A stretch of 16,417 nucleotides of DNA from Desulfobulbaceae bacterium. Lineage in GTDB: Bacteria > Desulfobacterota > Desulfobulbia > Desulfobulbales > Desulfocapsaceae. The notes under the pieces were generated by a model. The model made no database searches. It was not told the origin of the DNA and saw only the letters and a list, made by a program, of their open reading frames with translations. The position numbers and the translations under genes are program-made. Shown here one piece after another: positions 1 to 7,029 of the stretch. The DNA is taken from assembly GCA_030599175.1 (NCBI GenBank), contig JAUVON010000027.1:1-16417 (forward strand), given 5' to 3'. Numbering within the stretch: position 1 is the stretch's first letter; every line of letters begins with the position of its first letter.

Positions 1-1844
1 ACCAGCAACGGGGTATGTCCTTTATCGATGCAGCCATCCAGGGTAGTCGGGATGTAGCCGTCCCTATAACTTTCAGTATTCTTACCAACATAGCGGCTTT
101 TCTTCCCCTCGCTTTTGTTCCCGGCATCATGGGAAAAGTCTGGCGCGTCATCCCCCTGGTGGTCATCACCGTATTTCTTCTCTCATTAGTTGAAGCACTT
201 CTGATTCTCCCGTCCCATCTGGCCCATAGCAAACCGAACAAACGCAATCCGGTTAGTCGTCTATTACACAGTTGGCAGCAGAGTTTTGGGCGCCTTACTT
301 TAAAATTCATTCATCAGGGTTACGGCCCTGTACTTAATTGGATTCTACGTTATAAATTTTTTACCGTCTCTCTTCTTGCGGCACTCTTTTTAATAACAAT
401 CGGTTATGTTAAAAGTGGCCGTATCAGTTTGATTCTAATGCCCCGGGTAGAATCAGACCGGGCAGTTGTCACCGCAACCCTCCCCTATGGTAGTCCCATT
501 TCAGAAATCAATCGCGTCCACGATCAACTTCTGGACGGTATTGAAGAGGTGGCTAGGGGCCATGGAGACAAACAACTCCTGGAAGGAATATCCTCTCTTG
601 TCGAAGAAAACAGTATTGAGATTAATGCATATCTTACTTCCCCCGATATACGCCCTTTGAGCACCCGGGCAGTCACCAAACTGTGGCGGAAAGAAGTTGG
701 CTCCATTGCCGACATCAAATCGATCCGCTATGAATCCGACAGAGGAGGCCCTGGCAGCGGTGCAGCAATCTCTGTTGAACTCAGCCATCGCAATATAGAT
801 GTGCTGGACAGAGCCAGCACAGTTCTTGCTGACCAACTTCTGCGATTCCCTGCCATCAAGGACGTTGATGAAGGCTATGCTCAGGGCAAGATCCAGTTTG
901 ACTTCAAAGTAAATGAGCTTGGGGCAAGCCTCGGCCTCAACACCACAGAAGTCGGCAGGCAGGTACGCAATAGTTTCCAGGGTATCATTGCCTTACGTCA
1001 GCAGCGTGGCAGCGACGAAGTGACGGTCAGGGTCAGATTGCCCCAAATCCAGAGGATGAGTGAATATGATATAGAATCTTTACTGATCAGCACCCCCGCA
1101 TCAACTTTTGTCCCCTTAAGTGAGATTGCCACAGTCAAACAGGGACGTGCATACACCAGCATCAGCAGGCGCGATGGTCGCCGGACGGTAATGGTTTCTG
1201 CCGACGTTGACCCCATAGGTCGATCATCCAGAATACTTGCAGCTCTGAATAGTACTATTCTCCCCGATCTGGCAAAAACTTTTCCGGGGTTAAATTATGG
1301 CTATAAAGGGCGGCAGGCCGACCGGAAGGATAGTCTTAAGCAGCTGGGACAGGGTTTTATCCTTACCCTGGGATCTATCTATTTTCTGCTTGCCATACCC
1401 TTTCGCAGCTATATACAGCCGGTTGTAGTCATGATGGCTATCCCCTTCGGCATGATAGGCGCTGTACTTGGACACCTTTTAATGGGCTATAACCTCAGCC
1501 TCATGAGTATGATGGGTGTAGTCGCCCTGTCGGGTATTGTCATTAATGATTCCCTGGTCCTGATCGATTATGCAAACAAGCAGAGAATAAAGGGTGCACT
1601 GCCTTTTGATGCAATCAGACTCGCCGCCCTCCGACGTTTTCGCCCTGTTCTCCTTACAACCCTTACCACCTTTGGCGGCCTTGCTCCAATGATGCTTGAA
1701 ACCTCACGGCAGGCCAGGTTTCTTATCCCCATGGCAATCTCACTTGGTTTTGGCATCGTCTTTGCGACAATCATCACTCTCGCCCTGGTACCCTCACTCT
1801 ACCTGATCGTTGAAGAGGTAAAAGAGATATTCAGGATATCGTAA
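1..1844 (+). CDS. RND (AcrB/HAE1-type) efflux permease, C-terminal part
   Basis: Inner-membrane, proton-driven pump subunit of a tripartite RND efflux system. The frame is open from base 3 through the window edge, so the N-terminal ~40% (including the TM4 region with the usual acidic proton-relay residues) lies outside; about 613 residues remain of a usual ~1,030. The visible part starts in the loop before TM6 (ITNIAAFLPL-type segment, then the VIPLVVITVFLLSLVEALLILP helix), continues with a large periplasmic porter/docking domain (about residues 150-450) and ends with five hydrophobic segments. The TM10 motif GIVINDSLVLIDYAN has Asn where AcrB has the relay Lys940, by my manual alignment; this matches a subgroup of HAE1 pumps rather than AcrB itself. 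The C-terminal RRFRPVLLTTLTTFGGLAPM block is typical of the family. Substrate cannot be told. The adaptor (MFP) gene would be expected upstream. Nothing downstream appears linked to it. Confidence 0.95.
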   Translation, partial: QQRGMSFIDAAIQGSRDVAVPITFSILTNIAAFLPLAFVPGIMGKVWRVIPLVVITVFLLSLVEALLILPSHLAHSKPNKRNPVSRLLHSWQQSFGRLTLKFIHQGYGPVLNWILRYKFFTVSLLAALFLITIGYVKSGRISLILMPRVESDRAVVTATLPYGSPISEINRVHDQLLDGIEEVARGHGDKQLLEGISSLVEENSIEINAYLTSPDIRPLSTRAVTKLWRKEVGSIADIKSIRYESDRGGPGSGAAISVELSHRNIDVLDRASTVLADQLLRFPAIKDVDEGYAQGKIQFDFKVNELGASLGLNTTEVGRQVRNSFQGIIALRQQRGSDEVTVRVRLPQIQRMSEYDIESLLISTPASTFVPLSEIATVKQGRAYTSISRRDGRRTVMVSADVDPIGRSSRILAALNSTILPDLAKTFPGLNYGYKGRQADRKDSLKQLGQGFILTLGSIYFLLAIPFRSYIQPVVVMMAIPFGMIGAVLGHLLMGYNLSLMSMMGVVALSGIVINDSLVLIDYANKQRIKGALPFDAIRLAALRRFRPVLLTTLTTFGGLAPMMLETSRQARFLIPMAISLGFGIVFATIITLALVPSLYLIVEEVKEIFRIS

Positions 1845-1961
1845 CTATTTGTACCTGTTCAGCCTCTTCTTGACATCCGGCACGGAATAGTAAATGATAG
1901 AAATGGATTTCTGTACTGCGTCTATCCTGCTGCAATTTTTATTTCATTTCATATTACTACA

Positions 1962-3446
1962 ATGGAACTATTCACCTTACTAGCCCTTGCCACAGCCGCC
2001 GGTTTTGTGTTCAACAAAATAACCGGACAGACAGATAAAAAAGAAGCTCCGGATTCAAGGGAGTTGATTTACAGTAACGATATTGTAGCCCGCCTGACTC
2101 CCGACAACAAATCAGAGTTCGACATTTCGTCTATCGATGTACTGCCGGAGTACAGACTTATAAAAGCGCTGGTGGAACATCAGTTCCCCCTTATTTTCAT
2201 CACCGGTGGAGCCGGAACCGGGAAAAGCACCTTTGTCAGGTGGGCGATGAATGAGTTCAAAGGGTCAGCACTCCTTGGCGCTCCGACAGCTCTATCAGCA
2301 ATTAATATAGGTGGAAAAACTCTGCATTCTCTCTGTCAGCTTCCTCCCGGCTGGATCGTCAAAAAGGATATTCAATCGGCACCGAAGCGAAAAGAAATCC
2401 AGGAGGCCAACTTGCTGATCATAGATGAGATATCGATGGTCACAGCAAACCTTCTGGACGGTGTAAGCGGTTTCCTGCGGTTAAACAGAGGGGTCGACAA
2501 ACCCTTTGGTGGTATCCCTGTAATCATGGTGGGCGATATGTTTCAATTACCACCGATTGTAAAAAATTCCTCCAGGACACTTTTTGAACGGATTTATGGC
2601 TCTGCAAAATTCTACAATGCAAAGTGCCTCAAAGAAACAACCTATTACGCAATAGAATTAAAAAAAACCTATCGCCAGTCTGATCAGCATTTTGTCAACC
2701 TGTTGAGCAGACTGAGAGAAGGTGTCGAATTATCCCAGTCACTGGCAAAACTGAACGCAGAGTGCACAATAACCCAAACACCGGGAAGCGATGCTGTATG
2801 GCTCTCCCCAAGAAACAAAGAAGTTGATGCCCGAAATATTCGGCAACTGGCCGGGATAAACTCTCCAGCAAGAACATATCGAGGCAAACCCCTGGGCCAA
2901 TTTAAAAGCAGCCGGCTTCCTTCTCCCATGGGATTAACACTTAAAGTAGGCAGCCGGGTTATGTTCACCAGAAATGACTCAGCAAAGCGATGGATCAGTG
3001 GAACAGTTGGTACTGTTCATCGGATGCTTGATAAAAAGATCTTTGTCCACCTTGCAGATTCAAATACAATCGTAGACGTCGGGAAAACAAAATGGATAGA
3101 GTACCATTACGGGTGGAACCCGCGGGAAGGCAGAATCGAACGATCTGAAATTGGTTCCTATACCCAGTTCCCCCTGGTTCCGGCATGGGCTATTACCATC
3201 CATAAAAGCCAGGGGAAGACTATAGAACGGGTACACCTTGACCTTGGTGACGGTGCATTTGAAACCGGACAGACCTATGTCGCACTCAGTCGGTGCCGGT
3301 CCCTGAAAGGGCTGTCCATGGCAAGATACCTGACGCCCTCTGATATTCTCGTAGATTTTGAATCCAAGCAATTCTATGATCACCTGCGAAATGTCATTAA
3401 AAAACTTCCTGCAGATGAAATGATGGGCAAACTGGGCTTACAGTAA
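1962..3446 (+). CDS. PIF1/RecD-like superfamily 1B DNA helicase
   Basis: ATP-dependent 5'-3' DNA helicase by family. Motifs in order: Walker A GGAGTGKST (residues 82-90), motif Ia GAPTALSA (106-113), Walker B LLIIDEISM (151-159), motif III GGIPVIMVGDMFQLPP (183-198), a motif IV-like KKTYRQ (234-239), and the C-terminal UvrD_C_2-type block with IHKSQGKT (413-420) and TYVALSRCRSLKGL (438-451). The helicase core is complete at 494 residues. Oddly, the first ~20 residues (ELFTLLALATAAGFVFNKIT) are hydrophobic and look like a membrane or signal-anchor segment, followed by a polar linker of ~40 residues. No convincing ribosome binding site precedes the ATG at 1962, yet no better in-frame start lies before Walker A. 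The next gene begins 7 bases after the stop, so the two are probably co-transcribed. Role (replication, repair or mobile-element defence) is not determined. Confidence 0.9.
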   Translation: MELFTLLALATAAGFVFNKITGQTDKKEAPDSRELIYSNDIVARLTPDNKSEFDISSIDVLPEYRLIKALVEHQFPLIFITGGAGTGKSTFVRWAMNEFKGSALLGAPTALSAINIGGKTLHSLCQLPPGWIVKKDIQSAPKRKEIQEANLLIIDEISMVTANLLDGVSGFLRLNRGVDKPFGGIPVIMVGDMFQLPPIVKNSSRTLFERIYGSAKFYNAKCLKETTYYAIELKKTYRQSDQHFVNLLSRLREGVELSQSLAKLNAECTITQTPGSDAVWLSPRNKEVDARNIRQLAGINSPARTYRGKPLGQFKSSRLPSPMGLTLKVGSRVMFTRNDSAKRWISGTVGTVHRMLDKKIFVHLADSNTIVDVGKTKWIEYHYGWNPREGRIERSEIGSYTQFPLVPAWAITIHKSQGKTIERVHLDLGDGAFETGQTYVALSRCRSLKGLSMARYLTPSDILVDFESKQFYDHLRNVIKKLPADEMMGKLGLQ

Positions 3447-3453
3447 AAACCAA

Positions 3454-4350
3454 ATGACCTCACTTCTCCCCCAGGCATCATCAACCCCACACCAGGCGGT
3501 TGGCTGGTTCGCGGTTTTTTGCTCTACATTCTGCTTTTACCTGGCCACTGTGATTATCCGCTGGGCGGAGCCAAGGGTAGATATTGAAACATCCTACTTT
3601 GTCTTTGGCCGGTTTTTGTTAGGTTTTCTGGTAGTATGCACAACAATGCTTATCAGAAGGCAGCGTTTTAAACCCAAAAAATACAACTACCTTATCGGTC
3701 GAACAGTGGCCAACACTGTAGCTGTGTTCTGCTTTTATAAGGCAATTGAGACAGGATCAGTGGCCGAGGCAAATATCCTGAACATGACCTACCCCCTCTT
3801 TGTAGCGCTTTTTTCCTGGTTCTTCCTGCGCGAGCAGCGTGACGCACTCGCTCTTGTTATTGTCGCAACGGCCTTTGCCGGTATCTGGCTTATCCTTTCA
3901 CCGAGTAACATTGCAGTGGCAGCAAACAACCTGTGGGGACTCGGCTCGGGAATTACTGCAGCTGCAGCGATGATATACTTAAACATAAGCCGGAGACATC
4001 ACGATTCCCAGACTATCCTCCTATTCATGTTCGGTTTCGGTGCACTTGGGATACTGCTCCTGTTCCACCATTCCATTTTCCTGCCGAACAGTGAAGAATT
4101 ATTCTTTCTTTTTACCTGCTCGGCAGTTGGGGTACTTGGTCAATATCTGCTAACCTTTGGCTTTCTCTATGTCACCGCAGTGGAAGGTTCTATCATTTCA
4201 TCGAGCCGAATCCTGCTGGCAGCTCTCCTTGGGCCCATACTGGTGGCTGATCCACCCCTCGCCCTCAGTGGATGGTGTGGTGCTCTGCTGATCTTCTTTG
4301 CAAATACGACTCTCGCCCTGCGAAAATCAAAAATAACCAAAAAAAATTGA
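3454..4350 (+). CDS. EamA-family (DMT) transporter
   Basis: Integral membrane protein of 298 residues with about ten hydrophobic helices in two EamA halves (roughly residues 15-150 and 160-290), the normal architecture of drug/metabolite exporters such as RhaT/YdcZ/SAM-carrier relatives. The first half contains the family-typical GSVAEANILNMTYPLFVALFSW stretch (helix 4 region) and the second half the EGSIISSSRILLAALLGPIL segment that mirrors it, followed by a short basic tail. It begins 7 bases after the helicase stop with only a weak ribosome binding site, so translation is probably coupled. Family members export amino acids, nucleotides or other small metabolites; substrate cannot be inferred from the sequence and its neighbours give no clue. 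Confidence 0.9.
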   Translation: MTSLLPQASSTPHQAVGWFAVFCSTFCFYLATVIIRWAEPRVDIETSYFVFGRFLLGFLVVCTTMLIRRQRFKPKKYNYLIGRTVANTVAVFCFYKAIETGSVAEANILNMTYPLFVALFSWFFLREQRDALALVIVATAFAGIWLILSPSNIAVAANNLWGLGSGITAAAAMIYLNISRRHHDSQTILLFMFGFGALGILLLFHHSIFLPNSEELFFLFTCSAVGVLGQYLLTFGFLYVTAVEGSIISSSRILLAALLGPILVADPPLALSGWCGALLIFFANTTLALRKSKITKKN

Positions 4351-4383
4351 AGCACTATGAAAAACAAAAAGAGGTAAAACAGA

Positions 4384-5334
4384 ATGGGTAAGATAAGAGT
4401 CTTTGGACCTGTCCCATCAAGACGCTTGGGAAAAAGTGTTGGAATAAATAATATCCCACCCAAAATATGTACTTATTCCTGTGTGTATTGTCAGCTGGGC
4501 AGATCTTTAAAAATGGTAGCCGACAGACAAGAATATTACGATCCAAGTGATCTGTTGATAGAGGCAAAAGAAAAGATAACGAACGCCAAAACAAATAATG
4601 AAGCCATTGACTACCTGGCTATTGTACCTGATGGCGAGCCTACACTAGATAAAAATTTAGGAGAATTAATTGAGTTATTAAAGCCATTAGGCTTCAAGGT
4701 TGCAGTAATTACTAATTCGACATTATTGCAACGACCTGATGTCAGAGAAGATATAAGTAAAGCTGACTGGGTTTCTGTTAAAATTGATACTCTGGATGAG
4801 AACACCTGGAGAAAAATTGACAGGCCTCATAAAAAAATCGTTTTTGATTCAATGTTAAACGGAATCAAAACATTTTCAAGAGAATATAACGGACAGTTTG
4901 TAACTGAAACGATGCTGATTAGAAACCTGAATGATGATATTGAAAATATAACAAAAGTGGCTGAATTTATCAGGAAGATTAAACCTTCAATAGCTTACCT
5001 CAGCATTCCAACAAGACCACCTGCAGAAAAATGGGTTGAAGCGCCCGAAGAACAAAAAATAAACAGAGCCTATCAGATTTTCAGAGATCAATCTTTGACA
5101 GCTGAATATCTGATAGGGTATGAAGGAAACGAGTTCGCATACACTGGTAATATAGAAGAGGATATTTTAAGTATCACCTCCGTTCATCCAATGCGGGAAG
5201 ATGCTGTTAAAGAATATCTGAAAAAAGCAAACAGCAATTTTTCAATTATTGAAAAGATGATACAAGAAAACAAAATTATTGTCTCAGAATATAATGATGA
5301 CCGTTTTTACTTAAAAAAACTAATTAGCAGATAA
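4384..5334 (+). CDS. Radical SAM protein (COG0731-like Fe-S oxidoreductase)
   Basis: A 316-residue radical SAM enzyme. Cys29, Cys33 and Cys36 in CTYSCVYC form the CxxxCxxC motif that ligates the [4Fe-4S] cluster which cleaves S-adenosylmethionine. The upstream FGPVPSRRLGKSVGINN and downstream YCQLGR are typical of a widespread uncharacterised subgroup distantly related to wyosine-synthesis Tyw1. The PDGEPTLDKNLGELI segment (about 77-91) is the usual SAM-contacting GExxL-like motif. The last ~70 residues (from about SVHPMREDAVKEYL) resemble a small winged-helix domain that might bind nucleic acid or a substrate peptide. A good ribosome binding site (GAGG, 4371-4374) stands 9 bases before the ATG. 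The gene is clearly more AT-rich than the genes before it and uses many AAA/AAT/ATA codons, so it may have been acquired separately. Reaction unknown. Confidence 0.88.
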   Translation: MGKIRVFGPVPSRRLGKSVGINNIPPKICTYSCVYCQLGRSLKMVADRQEYYDPSDLLIEAKEKITNAKTNNEAIDYLAIVPDGEPTLDKNLGELIELLKPLGFKVAVITNSTLLQRPDVREDISKADWVSVKIDTLDENTWRKIDRPHKKIVFDSMLNGIKTFSREYNGQFVTETMLIRNLNDDIENITKVAEFIRKIKPSIAYLSIPTRPPAEKWVEAPEEQKINRAYQIFRDQSLTAEYLIGYEGNEFAYTGNIEEDILSITSVHPMREDAVKEYLKKANSNFSIIEKMIQENKIIVSEYNDDRFYLKKLISR

Positions 5335-5359
5335 TTGAAAAAACACACACGAATCATTG

Positions 5360-5393
5360 CACCTGATATTTTTCTGCTTCAAAAATTCAGGTG
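5360..5393 (+). terminator. Hairpin after the radical SAM gene
   Basis: CACCTGA and TCAGGTG pair around an inner ATTTTT/AAAAAT stem with one bulged T and a 7-base loop (CTGCTTC), giving about 13 base pairs 25 bases after the radical SAM stop codon. No T-run follows, so this may be a factor-assisted terminator or a 3' stabilising hairpin rather than a classic intrinsic terminator. Confidence 0.45.
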
Positions 5394-5494
5394 AACTCAA
5401 CTGTTAATATTGCCATATCGAATATCCGAACATATCAAACTATCTGCCGGTTGATATTGTTGCTAAGGTAAAAGGTCAGGATTAGTCATAACCT

Positions 5495-5756
5495 ATGAGA
5501 TGTGATTGCCAACGGACATCTTTCCTAACTCAGTGGGATAAAGATATATTTGGTGCGGTGATGACGATTCAAACGTGCGGTGACTATGCCAAGTGGCATC
5601 CCCATATCCATACAATTGTTGCTGAGGTATGTTTCACAAGAGGGGTATTTTTCTACATTATGGCCAAGGTGCTTGTTAAGCCACTGGCCGAACTGTTCCG
5701 CGCCAGGTGCTCTGGTAATGTCGAAAAGGGAAGGACTGATTGTATTTCGCTCCTAA
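5495..5756 (+). pseudogene. Remnant of an IS91-type (Y2/HUH) transposase, frameshifted
   Basis: The frame opening at 5495 encodes FGAVMTIQTCGDYAKWHPHIHTIV (about 5549-5617) and then KPLAELFRAR (up to 5707). This is the catalytic-core neighbourhood of IS91-family rolling-circle transposases: an xIQTxGDY strand followed by the HUH metal-binding motif, here HPHIH at 5597-5611, and the LxELFRxxV helix. After 5707 the homology jumps to another frame (5709-5756), which reads ALVMSKREGLI, the expected continuation, and then stops. So at least one frameshift is present, and both the N-terminal zinc-binding part and the catalytic Tyr region are missing. The remnant ends exactly at the 3' end of the convergent repressor gene. 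No terminal repeats or target duplication are visible, as expected for IS91 elements. The family call is from motif recognition only. Confidence 0.72.
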
Positions 5757-6301
5757 AGTGTTGGCGGCGAACAGGCACTAACCATTTCTACTTCTTCTTC
5801 CCCGACATTGCGGAATCGGTGCGGGATTCGGCTGTCGAAATAGTAGGCGTCGCCAGGGCCGAGGATGTAGGTTTCTCCTCCCACGGTCAGTTCAAGCAGG
5901 CCCTGGGTCACTACGCCGCCCTCTTCTGAGTCGTGGCGCAGCATATCTTCGCCACTGTCTGCTCCCGGTTCGATTCTCTCGTGGAGGATCTGCATTGCCT
6001 TATCCTTGAGATCTTTTCCAACCTGTTTGAATGAGAATCCTGAGCTGCCAATTTCTACCAGCTCATCTGCTTTGAAGACTATTTTTTCTTGGCCGCTGAG
6101 GTCGGTAGAGAAAAAGTCCGCGAATGTAATAGGAATCGCATCGAGAATTTTTTTCATTGTTGCCAAAGAGGGACTGTTGCGGTTTTGTTCGATCATCGAA
6201 ATCATCCCGTTGGTTACTCCTGCCTTTCTGGCAAGCGCTCGCTGAGATAGGTCGTATGATTCTCGAATGGTGCGCAATCGTTCTCCTGCATTAAACTCCA
6301 T
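5753..6301 (-). CDS. PuuR-like XRE/cupin transcriptional regulator
   Basis: A 182-residue repressor-type protein. Residues 5-62 form an XRE helix-turn-helix (LSQRALARKAGVTNGMISMIEQ as recognition region) and residues ~105-178 a small cupin sensor domain with HDSEEGGVV, GDAYYFDSRIPHRF and the characteristic end SACSPPTL. Length and domain order match E. coli PuuR (185 aa), the putrescine-pathway repressor; such regulators usually sense an amine, amino acid or aldehyde-pathway intermediate. The start at 6301 is preferred over the in-frame start at 6358 because a GGGGAAG ribosome binding site (6307-6313) sits just before it and the homology begins there. It is divergent from mmsA (7030), so it probably controls that gene and itself through the long intergenic region. 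A link to the taurine genes further right is possible but not shown. Confidence 0.9.
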   Translation of the reverse strand: MEFNAGERLRTIRESYDLSQRALARKAGVTNGMISMIEQNRNSPSLATMKKILDAIPITFADFFSTDLSGQEKIVFKADELVEIGSSGFSFKQVGKDLKDKAMQILHERIEPGADSGEDMLRHDSEEGGVVTQGLLELTVGGETYILGPGDAYYFDSRIPHRFRNVGEEEVEMVSACSPPTL

Positions 6302-6380
6302 CTGTTCTTCCCCTAATAAGATTTTCTTGCAAACAATTCCGCTTGTGGAAACCGACAATACCCTACAATTAAATTTGTAC

Positions 6381-6398
6381 GTGTCTGCGCTGTGTCTG
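6381..6398. repeat. Tandem GTGTCTG sites, one helical turn apart
   Basis: GTGTCTG occurs at 6381-6387 and again at 6392-6398, an 11 bp period, so both copies face the same side of the helix. They lie 80-97 bases upstream of the repressor start, between it and a TATAAT at 6406-6411, a plausible place for autoregulation by the XRE/cupin protein. Confidence 0.4.
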
Positions 6399-6545
6399 TT
6401 TAATATATAATAACAACTATGTGAGTATACGCAAAAGTGACCAAGCCCACAATAACTATATTTTAAACACTAAAAAGCATATTTATGATTTTTGAAAAAT
6501 AACAAAATGGACTCGTTTAATTTAATTTGTATAACCATAGGGTTG

Positions 6546-6562
6546 CCTTTACACCGTAAAGG
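6546..6562. repeat. Perfect 7 bp inverted repeat
   Basis: CCTTTAC-ACC-GTAAAGG is a perfect dyad with a 3-base centre; outside a G/A mismatch two more T-A pairs extend it. It could be a protein-binding site or a short RNA hairpin. It is not followed by a T-run. Confidence 0.4.
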
Positions 6563-6682
6563 AAAGCATCACCTCCAAGAAGCGACATGTGTTTAAAAAA
6601 TAATCCACTCTAGTATATTTCCTTCTTGAAACCATCTCAACCCGGGCGATACATCTGGGCCGATTATTTTTATTAGTATTAA

Positions 6683-6695
6683 TAACTGATAGTTA
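6683..6695. repeat. TAACT-GAT-AGTTA dyad
   Basis: A 13-base operator-like palindrome with 5 bp arms and a 3-base centre, 20 bases upstream of the larger ACACTGT dyad. In such AT-rich DNA a short dyad may be chance. Confidence 0.3.
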
Positions 6696-6714
6696 AAATA
6701 TGATCAGAGCATGT

Positions 6715-6736
6715 ACACTGTGATGTCCAACAGTGT
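6715..6736. promoter_or_regulatory. ACACTGT-N8-ACAGTGT operator-like dyad
   Basis: Two perfect 7 bp arms separated by 8 bases give a 22-base dyad whose arm centres are 15 bases apart, about 1.5 helical turns. It lies ~300 bases upstream of mmsA. The centre contains TGTGATGT, an 8-mer also found in the xsc promoter element, but the match stops there. This is the strongest dyad in the intergenic region and the best candidate operator for the neighbouring cupin repressor. Confidence 0.45.
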
Positions 6737-6862
6737 TTTATCAATCGCTGCTAGTACAATTATGAGGAAATATTTGCTGAGAACCTACATCGAATTACAT
6801 CGAAATGATCAATATATTTGTAAATTTTCCTTCCCCCAACTTATGTATATGCACCATAACAG

Positions 6863-6897
6863 CTACTTAAGTAGGTTATGTTTTTTTCTTGTATAAT
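6863..6897 (+). promoter_or_regulatory. CTACTTAAGTAG palindrome overlapping a possible mmsA promoter
   Basis: A perfect 12 bp palindrome (6863-6874) is followed 17 bases later by a consensus TATAAT (6892-6897). The palindrome covers the place where the -35 box would sit, and the hexamer there (about 6869-6874) does not resemble TTGACA. This is what one expects of an activated or repressed promoter. It stands ~130 bases before mmsA. No start-site data exist. Confidence 0.4.
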
Positions 6898-7029
6898 ATG
6901 TTAAACATTACTAGTTTGTGGTTTCAGTTTAAACAAATGACTTGAAGTAGATTATTGATTGTTTCTAAATATTAAACAGTTTGGCTCATAGGTATTTGTG
7001 TGCCATCTTAAAGCCCAGTGGAGGGAAAT

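Larger units (their letters stand above)
6302..7029. promoter_or_regulatory. Long AT-rich divergent regulatory region
   Basis: About 730 bases lie between the repressor and mmsA with no convincing gene: the only + strand open frame (6711-6896) has no ribosome binding site and no recognisable protein. The stretch is markedly AT-rich and contains several separate dyads and repeats, listed individually. A TATAAT hexamer occurs at 6892-6897 and another at 6406-6411, neither with a good TTGACA partner. This is far longer than a divergent promoter pair needs, so it may also hide a small RNA or a decayed gene that cannot be recognised by eye. Confidence 0.55.

Noticed and set aside
501..836. Antisense open frames over the RND, helicase, dehydrogenase and xsc genes
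   Set aside because: They overlap strongly supported genes on the other strand and show no protein features.
1870..1912. TTGACA followed by an AGAAAT-GG-ATTTCT dyad before the helicase
   Set aside because: No acceptable -10 hexamer at 16-18 bases; a short dyad in AT-rich DNA may be chance.
6302..6358. 19-residue N-terminal extension of the repressor from an ATG at 6358
   Set aside because: The extension includes the ribosome binding site of the ATG at 6301 and has no counterpart in PuuR-like proteins.
6711..6896. Open frame of 61 codons in the long intergenic region
   Set aside because: No ribosome binding site, no recognisable protein, and it runs through the dyads and TATAAT box of the regulatory region.
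6981..7002. Possible sigma-54 promoter (TTGGCTC...) before mmsA
   Set aside because: The GC dinucleotide required 10 bases after GG is missing.
7018..7029. GTG start for mmsA four codons upstream
   Set aside because: The GTG lies within the ribosome binding site GGAGGG that serves the ATG at 7030.
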